A stretch of DNA of 29,219 bases from a virus. The position numbers were made by a program, and so were the translations under genes. Every line of letters begins with the position of its first letter. Position 1 is the stretch's first letter. Shown piece by piece: positions 15,828-21,525 of this stretch. Where the stretch lies: the IMG/VR virus record IMGVR_UViG_3300027907_000038, positions 1 to 29,219 of that record. The stretch is one strand, 5' to 3'. The notes under the pieces are model-generated. The model ran no database searches and was not told where the DNA came from. It saw nothing but the letters and a program-made list of their open reading frames with translations.

Positions 15828-16586
15828 TCACGCCTTACGCCATTTACGCCAGCCGAAGAAGCCACCGCCGAGAGCCAGGACCAGCCCCGGCAAGCCTGCG
15901 CCTGCGATAGGACCGGGGACGACTGCGGGTGTCAGGAAGAACGAATCCGGCCCATCGGTCTGGTTGCTGATGCGAGCGAAGAAGATGAGCTGATCGCCCG
16001 CCTGGATGTCCGTTCCGATGTTGATGTCGAAGCCGGTCAATGTGTAGTCGGGGAAGCCGGTTCCATTGTTGAGGCTCGGAATCGGCGTGCCACCCGGTCC
16101 AGGCGAGAACGCGGCGAGGACCGTGTGCTGCGTAAGATTCAGGAGATAGAACGACTCGAGAACCTGAGTTCCGTTGGCGCCGCCGGCGTCGTTCACGTCG
16201 ACGCCGATGGAGAACTGCAGATTGGTAGCGCCGCTGGCGAGCAAGTAGGCTCGCAGAAACGAGCCGTCATATCCGATGCCCACGGTATCGACGCCGGGAT
16301 TGGCACCTCCCGACACGTTGGTCGAGAAGAACGCCGCATTGGCGAGGTTGCCCGAGTTGTGGTAGTCGGTGTACCCGAACGTCGCACTCTGCTGCGGCTG
16401 ATTATCGCCGCAGATCACGCATTGCACATTCAGCGGCTGGTTGCCGCCCGGCACCACATTTTGCAGCGTTAGAAGAGTGCCGGTGGCGGTCCAGTTCTGG
16501 CCGCCGAGAACGACATCGGCTCTGCTCGGCTGGCTGAGCACGAGTGCTGTTGCGACAGCACTCGCGGCGAGAAGGAACTTCAGCAT
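15828..16586 (-). CDS. Secreted protein with PEP-CTERM-type sorting signal
   Basis: Starting at ATG 16586 (GGGAGAATCCTA upstream), the protein has 252 residues. Residues 1-23 form a signal peptide with likely cleavage after SRA. The middle is a beta-rich, Gly/Asn/Thr-rich domain with a CVIC pair (C56, C59). The last 31 residues are a tripartite sorting signal: VPGPIAGAGLPGL, a hydrophobic helix (VLALGGGFFGW), then a basic RKWRK end. In bacteria such tails are processed by exosortase and linked to exopolysaccharide or envelope. This layout is normal for an alphaproteobacterial chromosomal gene but unusual in a phage, suggesting a host-derived accessory gene that changes the cell surface. The ligand or role is unknown. 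Confidence 0.82.
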   Translation of the reverse strand: MLKFLLAASAVATALVLSQPSRADVVLGGQNWTATGTLLTLQNVVPGGNQPLNVQCVICGDNQPQQSATFGYTDYHNSGNLANAAFFSTNVSGGANPGVDTVGIGYDGSFLRAYLLASGATNLQFSIGVDVNDAGGANGTQVLESFYLLNLTQHTVLAAFSPGPGGTPIPSLNNGTGFPDYTLTGFDINIGTDIQAGDQLIFFARISNQTDGPDSFFLTPAVVPGPIAGAGLPGLVLALGGGFFGWRKWRKA

Positions 16587-16627
16587 TAGGATTCTCCCTG
16601 TTCCTGTTGGATGAAGATCACGCACGG

Positions 16628-16738
16628 CTACACGTAATAACGACGGCGGCGGCGGCTCTGCAGGTGCCGCAGGTAGTATCCGAGCGGAGCGCCGGCGAGA
16701 GCGCCGGCGATGAAACAGACCAGCTGGACCGTCATCAT
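16628..16738 (-). CDS. 36-residue membrane microprotein
   Basis: Start at ATG 16738 (a second ATG follows at once), overlapping the preceding HTH stop (ATGA), with GGTGAAAA upstream. The peptide has one hydrophobic helix (VCFIAGALAGAPLGYYL, about residues 7-23) and a highly basic tail with five consecutive Arg before YYV, so the C-terminus probably stays in the cytoplasm. Function is unknown. The frame is open for another 70 codons upstream, but that extension overlaps other genes and looks non-coding. Confidence 0.5.
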   Translation of the reverse strand: MMTVQLVCFIAGALAGAPLGYYLRHLQSRRRRRYYV

Positions 16739-16842
16739 TTTTTCACCCATATCTCCCGGTAAATTGTGATCCGGTGGACGCCATAGCGTTCCGACAGTTC
16801 CCGGATGCTGTAGGCGTCGCGCTCGGCCGTCTGTGTGTTCAT
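16735..16842 (-). CDS. 35-residue helix-turn-helix microprotein
   Basis: Reading leftward from ATG 16842 (AGGTG upstream) gives 35 residues with the core SIRELSERYGVHRITIYREI. This looks like a MerR/excisionase-type helix-turn-helix (helix ELSERYG, turn VH, recognition helix RITIYREI). Both ends are tied to neighbours: it starts nine bases after the preceding gene and its TGA overlaps the next ATG. It may be a minimal DNA-binding or Xis-like regulator, or the remains of a larger one. Confidence 0.5.
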   Translation of the reverse strand: MNTQTAERDAYSIRELSERYGVHRITIYREIWVKK

Positions 16843-16850
16843 CGCGGCAC

Positions 16851-17051
16851 CTAATTGTGTAGCACGGTGCGAGTCGGGCGGGCACTCGCTCTGAGCCGTT
16901 TAATGCAGCGATCGGCAAATTCATCTTCCGACATATCGCGACGAGCACTTTTCCCAGGGTGCTCGCGCTCCCACTCGCGCCATACCGCCTCGATGTCGTC
17001 AGGCGTGAATGTCAGCGTCACGTCACCAAATACGAAGGCCATCTTCTTCAT
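16851..17051 (-). CDS. Small acidic-then-basic phage protein
   Basis: The 66-residue protein starts at an ATGA overlap with the HNH gene stop. The N-terminus is beta-like (MAFVFGDVTLTFTPDD) and is followed by amphipathic helices with EAVWREWEREHPGK and EDEFADRCIKRLRA. There is no membrane segment and no recognised family. Coupling makes it a genuine operon member. Confidence 0.65.
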   Translation of the reverse strand: MKKMAFVFGDVTLTFTPDDIEAVWREWEREHPGKSARRDMSEDEFADRCIKRLRASARPTRTVLHN

Positions 17052-17386
17052 CGTAGCACTACCCTGCCTGTTATTTTCTTTTTCAGTTTGTCATTGCGCC
17101 CGCCGGGGAGCGGGTTGCGCGACCGCTTGGCGCCGAGATGCCGCATCTCAATGCGCTTGGCCTTGGCAATGGTCGGATGATCGTAGATCCGGGTCTTGAG
17201 CGACCAGCAACTTTTACAAAACACAAGCGCGTTTTCTAGCGTTGCTGCGCCACCCAGTTCGCAGGGCACGCGATGCTCGAAGTAAATATCGCCAGGAGAC
17301 AGTCTGCGGCTACAATTCTCGCATAGGCCACAACTGCGCTCCCAGGCGGCAACGCGAACTTTTCCTGGGAATTCGACGCGTCTCAT
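17048..17386 (-). CDS. HNH endonuclease
   Basis: Starting at ATG 17386, which overlaps the stop of the preceding gene (ATGA), the protein has 112 residues; the open frame upstream of that ATG runs antisense through other coding sequence. It has an HNH layout: CGLCENC (first zinc pair), DIYFEHRVPCELGG with the catalytic EH-R core, TLENALVFCKSC (HNH Asn and second zinc pair). A basic C-terminal tail is present. Small phage HNH proteins can act in recombination, packaging or as free-standing homing enzymes. Its place in a recombination operon favours a role in DNA processing. Confidence 0.8.
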   Translation of the reverse strand: MRRVEFPGKVRVAAWERSCGLCENCSRRLSPGDIYFEHRVPCELGGAATLENALVFCKSCWSLKTRIYDHPTIAKAKRIEMRHLGAKRSRNPLPGGRNDKLKKKITGRVVLR

Positions 17387-17895
17387 GCTGTCCGCACCTT
17401 TTGCAGGTCGTCCACGCTCACGCCGATCATGTTGGCAAGGTAATCGAGCGTCTTGGTTTTTGAGTCCTGAAATTCTCGCTTCTTCATCGCGCGGTACGAC
17501 TGCGAGCGCGCGGTGAGGCGCGTGACCACCAAGCCGTCGATCACGGTTTCCGAGTATTCGTGCGTGAACGTCGCGAGGTAGCGACACCAGCGCTCGGCTT
17601 CTGCCCGGGACGTGCAGATGAAATGCTGCGGCGGATTGTGGTATCCGGTATGGATGAGGGCGTGCGCCCGGAGTTCGTCCGGGTTCAACCAGCGGCCCGT
17701 ATAGGCTTCAGGCAGGTTTTTGAAAATCTCGTCGATGTTGACGAAGTAGTGGTCATGGCTGACCTTTGAGCGCTGCTCATGCGGCACCATCTGGTAGACT
17801 TCGCCGACGACGTAATGTTTTTCGGCATAGCGCGGGTACAGTGGCTTGAATTGCTCGCCATCCCAGCGCATCGCCATAGGTGGAGGTGCACTCAT
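17383..17895 (-). CDS. Conserved phage protein of unknown function in the recombination operon
   Basis: Starting at ATG 17895 gives 170 residues; ATG 17919 lies upstream but has no ribosome site. Characteristic blocks are MRWDGEQFKPL, HYVVGEVYQMV, SHDHYFVNIDEIFKNLPE, HALIHTGYHN and FICTSRAEAERW, then RSQSYRAMKKREFQDSK and LANMIGVSVDDL. This set recurs in phage proteins found near recombination genes, but I know no assigned activity. The start overlaps the stop of the 33-residue peptide gene and the stop overlaps the HNH start, so translation is coupled through the three genes. Confidence 0.7.
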   Translation of the reverse strand: MSAPPPMAMRWDGEQFKPLYPRYAEKHYVVGEVYQMVPHEQRSKVSHDHYFVNIDEIFKNLPEAYTGRWLNPDELRAHALIHTGYHNPPQHFICTSRAEAERWCRYLATFTHEYSETVIDGLVVTRLTARSQSYRAMKKREFQDSKTKTLDYLANMIGVSVDDLQKVRTA

Positions 17896-17993
17896 GCGGG
17901 AACCTGAATGTACGACCATGTGCGGCCGGACGCGATAGCGTTGATGGCCGCTACGCTTATGTTGAAGCGTGCCGCCATGCGAGCGCGGATCAT
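17892..17993 (-). CDS. 33-residue HTH-like peptide between exonuclease and conserved protein
   Basis: Two bases after the exonuclease stop, ATG 17993 opens 33 codons that end in a TGA overlapping the next ATG. The core IRARMAARFNISVAAINAI followed by ASGRTW resembles the short DNA-binding repeat (NUMOD-like HTH) found at the ends of homing nucleases, where it reads 'IR..LA..fgvs...I..I..GRTW'. Precise coupling on both sides supports translation. It could be a free-standing DNA-binding peptide or a fragment split from an HNH protein. Confidence 0.5.
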   Translation of the reverse strand: MIRARMAARFNISVAAINAIASGRTWSYIQVPA

Positions 17994-17994
17994 A

Positions 17995-18633
17995 TCAGCC
18001 TGCCATTGCCAGGGGCTCGGCGAGCGCGCGCAGCCGGGCGAGCTTCTCGTCCAACTCGCCGAGGAAGTCGCGGACCATTTCCTCTAGCTCCTCGATCCGC
18101 TCGTCGTTGCGGTCGACGCGCTGCACGAACAACCGCATATGCTCAGGCATGCGTGGATCATAACTGACGAAGTCACACCATTGCCGGCCGGAGCATGCCA
18201 TCTGCCACTGCATCTGCGTGTGATAGCGCAAGTCGATGGCTTGCCCGAGCAACGTCTCAATATGCTTTGCGCTCTGTGGACACTTGATCTCGAGGAGTCC
18301 ATCGTCGCTGATTAGTCCGTCTGGCGAGGCGTGCGTGTTGGGGATCGATGGATGTCGGACCAGTCCGATTTCCTCCACCGTCACGTTGCGCCAGAATTCA
18401 TAAGCCGTGCGCGCCTCCGGCTCGGTGTCGATGCCGTTCTGCATGGCGGCGTTGACGTAGGTATCTTGCGGAACGCCAGTCAGCCGTTCGACGATTTTGC
18501 GGGCCATTACATTGGCGCGCGAGGCGCCCCACCCGGTTTTCGTGCGCGCGATAGCCTCATACACCTCGGACGCGCCGAGGCTGCCGAGACGCGCGGCAAA
18601 CCATTCCGGCGAGCGTTGAACGAGTTCGATCAT
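17995..18633 (-). CDS. YqaJ-type (lambda exonuclease fold) recombination exonuclease
   Basis: The 212-residue protein carries the YqaJ viral recombinase signature: QRSPEWFAARLGSLGAS at residues 6-22, GIDTEPEARTAYE (67-79), SPDGLI with D105, and LLEIKCP with E115 and K117 as metal and catalytic residues. A C-terminal helical stretch with an acidic coiled segment (residues 170-205) follows. It would chew one strand of double-stranded ends to give 3' tails for its neighbour, the ERF annealing protein. It overlaps the ERF stop by four bases (ATGA). Confidence 0.88.
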   Translation of the reverse strand: MIELVQRSPEWFAARLGSLGASEVYEAIARTKTGWGASRANVMARKIVERLTGVPQDTYVNAAMQNGIDTEPEARTAYEFWRNVTVEEIGLVRHPSIPNTHASPDGLISDDGLLEIKCPQSAKHIETLLGQAIDLRYHTQMQWQMACSGRQWCDFVSYDPRMPEHMRLFVQRVDRNDERIEELEEMVRDFLGELDEKLARLRALAEPLAMAG

Positions 18634-19418
18634 GTTTTTGCCATTGCCTTCTTCTTGTTCTGCAGCGCGGTCTTGGCGCGGTCGAACGTGATCGCTGGCA
18701 GATCCTCGATCAGGTCTATTTTGTAATACTGACAGAAGGCCTTCACATTAGCTCCACCGCGCAGGCCGGCCTCGACCGCGATGTCCTGCAGGAGCACCCG
18801 CAATTCGTCGGCCTGCGCTTCACTGATAGAGCCGCTCTCTGTCTGCGTGTTCCTGTGGCTGGCGGCGTTGCCGTCGTCGTCATCGCCTTCGGCGATGTTG
18901 AAGATCATCTTGAGCAGCCCGCGGCGGCCGTAGGTGACGGCGGACATGGTGGCGTGGGTCTTTGTCATCACATCATTGCCGCGCGCACCCTTGCCATCGG
19001 CCGGCATGTCGAGGTGATAGGTGCGGTTGTGGCCGCCGGCGGCGACGAACGCGAGCACGCGCACGCAGTTTTCCGGCGCCTCGTCGCCGGTGTCGAACGA
19101 GATGTTGAAACCGTGTTTCGTGTAGATTGGCCGCAGCGCACGGTCGATCGCGGCGAACGAGGCATAGCGGCTGCGCGTCTGTGGGTTTGAACTGTCGGCG
19201 GACACCCGTGTCATTTCGGACTGCGCTGCTGACATGGCGTCGTTGAACCGGGTCAACGCTTCCTGGGCGACGATGCGCTCGCGCATCTCCAGAAGCTTTT
19301 CCATTTTGCCGAGATCGGCCGCTGGATCGCGTGCCAGCCGCTCAATCAGGTTGATGAGCGCCGCGCTTTCGGACGCCGGCTGCGGGATGTTCTCGGACAT
19401 CTTGGCGATCTGGTTCAT
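18630..19418 (-). CDS. ERF-family single-strand annealing protein
   Basis: The 262-residue protein is an ERF-type recombinase. A helical N-terminus is followed by the conserved core FNDAMSAAQSEM, a YASFAAIDRALRPIYTKHGFNISF block, then HNRTYHLDMPADGKG and the family hallmark THATMSAVTYGRRGLLKMIFNIA (shown here as a motif that continues past 20 residues: T-H-A-x-x-S-A-x-T-Y-G-R-R). The acidic DDDDG linker leads to a helical C-terminal domain. ERF anneals complementary strands and, with the exonuclease downstream, forms a two-part recombination module. It overlaps the upstream gene's stop (ATGA). Confidence 0.88.
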   Translation of the reverse strand: MNQIAKMSENIPQPASESAALINLIERLARDPAADLGKMEKLLEMRERIVAQEALTRFNDAMSAAQSEMTRVSADSSNPQTRSRYASFAAIDRALRPIYTKHGFNISFDTGDEAPENCVRVLAFVAAGGHNRTYHLDMPADGKGARGNDVMTKTHATMSAVTYGRRGLLKMIFNIAEGDDDDGNAASHRNTQTESGSISEAQADELRVLLQDIAVEAGLRGGANVKAFCQYYKIDLIEDLPAITFDRAKTALQNKKKAMAKT

Positions 19419-19783
19419 TGCGTGGGCTCCTCTGGCGTCGGGGCGGCGAGCAGATCGGCCATGCCGTCGAGCTGGGATTTTTGATTGAGAATGAAGGTTT
19501 TCAATACGGCGTGCTCGGCGAGGTCGCGGTCGCGCTGCACCTCCAGTACGCTCAGGCGCGTGCGCAAGTCAGTGATCTCGCGAGCCTGCGCGTCAATCTC
19601 GATCTGCATCATGCCGGTGCGGTTCTGCTCTTGTTGCAGCGCATCGGCGAGGTGGTCGCGCTCGGCGAACAGTTCCTGAAACGTGCGCAGGCCGGCCTCG
19701 ACTACGCGCTCGCGCTCAGGCGGGATTGGCAGCCTCTCCGACACTGGAGCGACCTCGCGTGAACGGCTATTGGTCACGGTCAC
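19415..19783 (-). CDS. Coiled-coil accessory protein upstream of ERF
   Basis: The 122-residue protein starts at GTG 19783, which overlaps the preceding stop (GTGA) and has GGAGAAC upstream. A second GTG six bases downstream is an alternative. Residues 25-105 form a continuous charged heptad-like helix (RDHLADALQQEQ, IDAQAREITDLRTRLSVLEV), so it is probably a dimeric coiled coil. Coupling to ERF suggests an accessory role in recombination. Function is not recognised. Confidence 0.65.
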   Translation of the reverse strand: MTVTNSRSREVAPVSERLPIPPERERVVEAGLRTFQELFAERDHLADALQQEQNRTGMMQIEIDAQAREITDLRTRLSVLEVQRDRDLAEHAVLKTFILNQKSQLDGMADLLAAPTPEEPTQ

Positions 19784-19992
19784 GGCTGTTCTCCAGCAGA
19801 TGTGTGATCGCGAATTGCGTCTGCTAATTCACCGATCGATAAGGCAATTTCGCTGAGCTTTCCGCCTAGATGCTCGCCGAGTGCTTCCAGTCCACCCATT
19901 GGGGTTGCGGCATCGGCATTTCCGAGTCGGTCGATTGCGCGTGCAATCCTGATGATTGCCTCTGCCAGGGGATTTTCATCATCATTGGTCAC
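19780..19992 (-). CDS. Small helical operon protein
   Basis: GTG 19992 was chosen because GGAGGACCGCC lies directly upstream; the longer frame to 20070 would sit inside the neighbouring gene. The 70-residue product is an amphipathic helical protein (AEAIIRIARAIDRLG, LEALGEHLGGKLSEIALSIGEL) and resembles small phage proteins without assigned function. It overlaps genes on both sides by a few bases. Confidence 0.6.
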   Translation of the reverse strand: MTNDDENPLAEAIIRIARAIDRLGNADAATPMGGLEALGEHLGGKLSEIALSIGELADAIRDHTSAGEQP

Positions 19993-20323
19993 GGCGGTCC
20001 TCCAGGTGGGCGTGGCGCATGGCGCGGAGATCGGTCTCGGCGCAGTCGATCGCGTAGTTGCGGCCAACATCGCTCTTCAGGAATTGCTCGGCCCATTCCT
20101 GTATGCGGTAATGCTTGGGATGCATTCCATGGCCGTTGAGTAGCTTGGCCTCGTAGAGGTAGATGTGGTCGCCAACCGGCGGATCGATCGGGCCATACTC
20201 ACCGCGCGGTGTTTTGGGTGTATAGCCACGCTCGTATTCGTAAGTTATTTCGAGGACGGGATAGGCGTAGTCGTCATACGCCAGTTGGACCTCGACCTCG
20301 GTCTGGATGGTGTGCTGGCTCAT
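19982..20323 (-). CDS. Unknown operon protein
   Basis: The 113-residue protein has GGAGCTGGTAACC before its ATG. It has a beta-rich N-terminal half (EVEVQLAYDDYAYPVLEITYEYE) and a mixed C-terminus with YRIQEWAEQFL. The acidic, tyrosine-rich composition is notable. No motif or membrane segment is recognised. It ends inside the start region of the next gene, as expected for a coupled operon. Confidence 0.65.
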   Translation of the reverse strand: MSQHTIQTEVEVQLAYDDYAYPVLEITYEYERGYTPKTPRGEYGPIDPPVGDHIYLYEAKLLNGHGMHPKHYRIQEWAEQFLKSDVGRNYAIDCAETDLRAMRHAHLEDRRDQ

Positions 20324-20325
20324 GG

Positions 20326-20721
20326 TTACCAGCTCCTCGGCATGATGGTTGCGGTGGAGGTGAGGGCGTCGCGGATCGCGTAGTATGCGCGCGGGTTGTT
20401 CCTGCGCAGCCAGCGTAGCAGGATCAGCGCCTCCAGATGGCGGCCGAGTTGATATGGGTTAGGCGCGATTTTGGCTTTCTCTAGCTGGCGGAATAACTGT
20501 AGGGATATGATCGCGTCGTGGATGTTGAACTCGTCCTTCTTCATCTGTGCGGCAATATCGCCGTAGCGGGCGCGAGCCTCCAGCGAACGCGGGCCGATAC
20601 CACACATCCGGCGCGAATTGCTCTTCTGCACTCCCCACTTGTTGGAGAAGGCCCGGTGCAGCGCCAGGATCGTGCGCGCCATCGCCGGGCTGGCGGGGAC
20701 GACGTTGTCGTAGCGGATCAT
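20326..20721 (-). CDS. Unknown helical operon protein
   Basis: The 131-residue protein is preceded by AGGAGCGGCGC, and its ATG overlaps the preceding stop (ATGA). It is basic and predominantly helical (AMARTILALHRAFSNKW, HDAIISLQLFRQLEKAK, LEALILLRWLRRNN). The pattern could suit a DNA-binding or DNA-modification accessory protein, but I recognise no family. Confidence 0.65.
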   Translation of the reverse strand: MIRYDNVVPASPAMARTILALHRAFSNKWGVQKSNSRRMCGIGPRSLEARARYGDIAAQMKKDEFNIHDAIISLQLFRQLEKAKIAPNPYQLGRHLEALILLRWLRRNNPRAYYAIRDALTSTATIMPRSW

Positions 20722-20900
20722 GCGCCGCTCCTGATATGCTCGCGTATGGCTTGCTTCATGTTGCGAGCAATGCAGAGCAGAGCACTACGGGTCAGCAACT
20801 CGATATCTTCGCCATTGGTGCGCGCCGCGCCTGGATGATGTATCTCGTCGTGAAGGAGTTCCAGCACACTTCGCAAATGCTTCAATTCGCCAGCGGTCAT
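20718..20900 (-). CDS. Small unknown operon protein
   Basis: The 60-residue helical protein begins MTAGELKHLRSVLELL and has a perfect GGAGGT ribosome site, which lies over the last codons of the preceding membrane micro-gene. The stop overlaps the next start (ATGA). No family is recognised. Confidence 0.6.
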   Translation of the reverse strand: MTAGELKHLRSVLELLHDEIHHPGAARTNGEDIELLTRSALLCIARNMKQAIREHIRSGA

Positions 20901-20901
20901 A

Positions 20902-21000
20902 TCAATTACCTCCGATGATGGCGCAGATGACGAAGATCAGCCCCATGAGCAGGGCAAGGGCGACGAGCGCCGATGCCTCCTCGGCAATGCTGCGGATCAC
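20902..21000 (-). CDS. 32-residue single-TM microprotein
   Basis: GTG 21000, with GGGAGCGACC upstream, opens 32 codons: a short charged N-terminus (IRSIAEEAS) followed by one hydrophobic helix (ALVALALLMGLIFVICAII). The end of the gene supplies the GGAGGT site of the next gene. It lies between the secreted Cys-rich peptide gene and the first soluble protein of the leftward operon. A membrane-embedded early phage peptide is the plain reading; its target is unknown. Confidence 0.55.
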   Translation of the reverse strand: MIRSIAEEASALVALALLMGLIFVICAIIGGN

Positions 21001-21012
21001 CGGTCGCTCCCG

Positions 21013-21144
21013 TCAGTGGCAGGTGGTGGTGCAGGTGCGATAGCCGGGCGGGCCGTAGCAATTCGTCGTGCAGGTTCGGAATTGCGCCTCGGCCAAGCCG
21101 ACGGTGCTGGCCAGGAGCATCAAGGTCAGGATCAGGTGTTTCAT
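21013..21144 (-). CDS. Secreted Cys-rich microprotein, first gene of the leftward operon
   Basis: ATG 21144 (GGAGACTGAGCG upstream) opens 43 codons. Residues 1-20 are a clean signal peptide (LILTLMLLASTVG, ending AEA). The mature 23 residues are a duplicated motif, RTCTTNC then YGPPGY then RTCTTTC-H, giving four cysteines and probably two disulfides in the periplasm. It is the first gene behind the leftward early promoter, so it should be made early and in quantity. Similar tiny CTT.C peptides occur in Rhizobiales genomes without known function; superinfection exclusion or envelope binding is speculation. Confidence 0.65.
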   Translation of the reverse strand: MKHLILTLMLLASTVGLAEAQFRTCTTNCYGPPGYRTCTTTCH

Positions 21145-21171
21145 CGCTCAGTCTCCGTTTTGATGGTCCCC

Positions 21172-21199
21172 AGTATACATATAGTTGACAGCGCGTCAA
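21172..21199 (-). promoter_or_regulatory. Leftward early promoter
   Basis: On the minus strand, -35 TTGACG (complement of 21194-21199) and -10 TATACT (complement of 21172-21177) are 16 bases apart. This places the start of transcription near 21165, about 20 bases before the Cys-rich peptide ATG. The -35 lies inside the operator palindromes, so the neighbouring regulator could repress it. Confidence 0.65.
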
Positions 21200-21211
21200 G
21201 ACACTCTTGAC
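21185..21211. promoter_or_regulatory. Overlapping palindromic operators
   Basis: Two inverted repeats share a half-site: TTGAC-N5-GTCAA at 21185-21199, and GTCAAGA-CAC-TCTTGAC at 21195-21211, the latter with perfect 7-base arms. They cover the -35 elements of both divergent promoters. This is the expected binding region for the repressor encoded just to the right. Confidence 0.65.
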
Positions 21212-21235
21212 AATTTTTTGCTCTGGCCCTATCAT
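21207..21235 (+). promoter_or_regulatory. Rightward promoter of the repressor gene
   Basis: A consensus TTGACA (21207-21212), 17-base spacer and TATCAT (21230-21235) predict transcription starting at about 21242-21243. That is at or within a base of the repressor ATG, so the mRNA would be leaderless. The -35 overlaps the right operator palindrome. Confidence 0.65.
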
Positions 21236-21242
21236 TTTGCGC

Positions 21243-21452
21243 ATGAGCCCGCTGGATCGCCTCCGCAAAACTGTCGCCAAATATCGGTTCGAATCTGATT
21301 TTGCGATCGAGTGCGGCGTCAGCAGGCAATACATGAACCTCATTTTGAAGGGAGAGCGCGGCATGAGCTGGCCCCTGGCCAAGCGTGTAAGCGCGGTGAC
21401 CGGCCTCCCGCCTGCTGAACTCATGGAAATCGGCCGCGATCGCGTCGCCTGA
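21243..21452 (+). CDS. Small HTH repressor (Cro/CI-like)
   Basis: ATG 21243 gives 69 residues: LDRLRKTVAKY, then a helix-turn-helix (FAIECGVSRQYMNLILKGERG, of which GVSRQYMNLIL is the recognition part) and a closing helix LAKRVSAVTGLPPAEL. It has the single-domain size of Cro-type regulators and no dimerisation or protease domain. It lies next to overlapping operators between divergent promoters, so it probably controls both transcripts. The frame extends to a TTG at 21207, but that overlaps the -35. No Shine-Dalgarno sequence precedes the ATG, which agrees with leaderless translation. Confidence 0.78.
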   Translation: MSPLDRLRKTVAKYRFESDFAIECGVSRQYMNLILKGERGMSWPLAKRVSAVTGLPPAELMEIGRDRVA

Positions 21453-21454
21453 AT

Positions 21455-21468
21455 TTGATCCAGATCAA
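21455..21468. promoter_or_regulatory. FNR/FixK-type box upstream of the replication genes
   Basis: TTGATCCAGATCAA is a perfect palindromic match to the TTGAT-N4-ATCAA consensus of FNR/FixK regulators. It lies 58 bases before the GTG of the DnaA-like gene. Two -10-like sequences follow: TAAAAG (21489-21494), placing the box near -40, and TAAAAT (21509-21514), placing it near -60. Both are workable activator positions. Binding itself is unproven. Confidence 0.5.
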
Positions 21469-21525
21469 TTTTGTTGCGTTCTCCCGTCTAAAAGTACGCT
21501 TTTTCGGCTAAAATGGAGGGATATC

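Noticed and set aside
17994-18633. Interpretation of the YqaJ-type gene as a restriction nuclease in a defence system
   Set aside because: The SPDGLI and LEIKCP motifs and the direct coupling to an ERF gene fit the usual phage recombination pair better.
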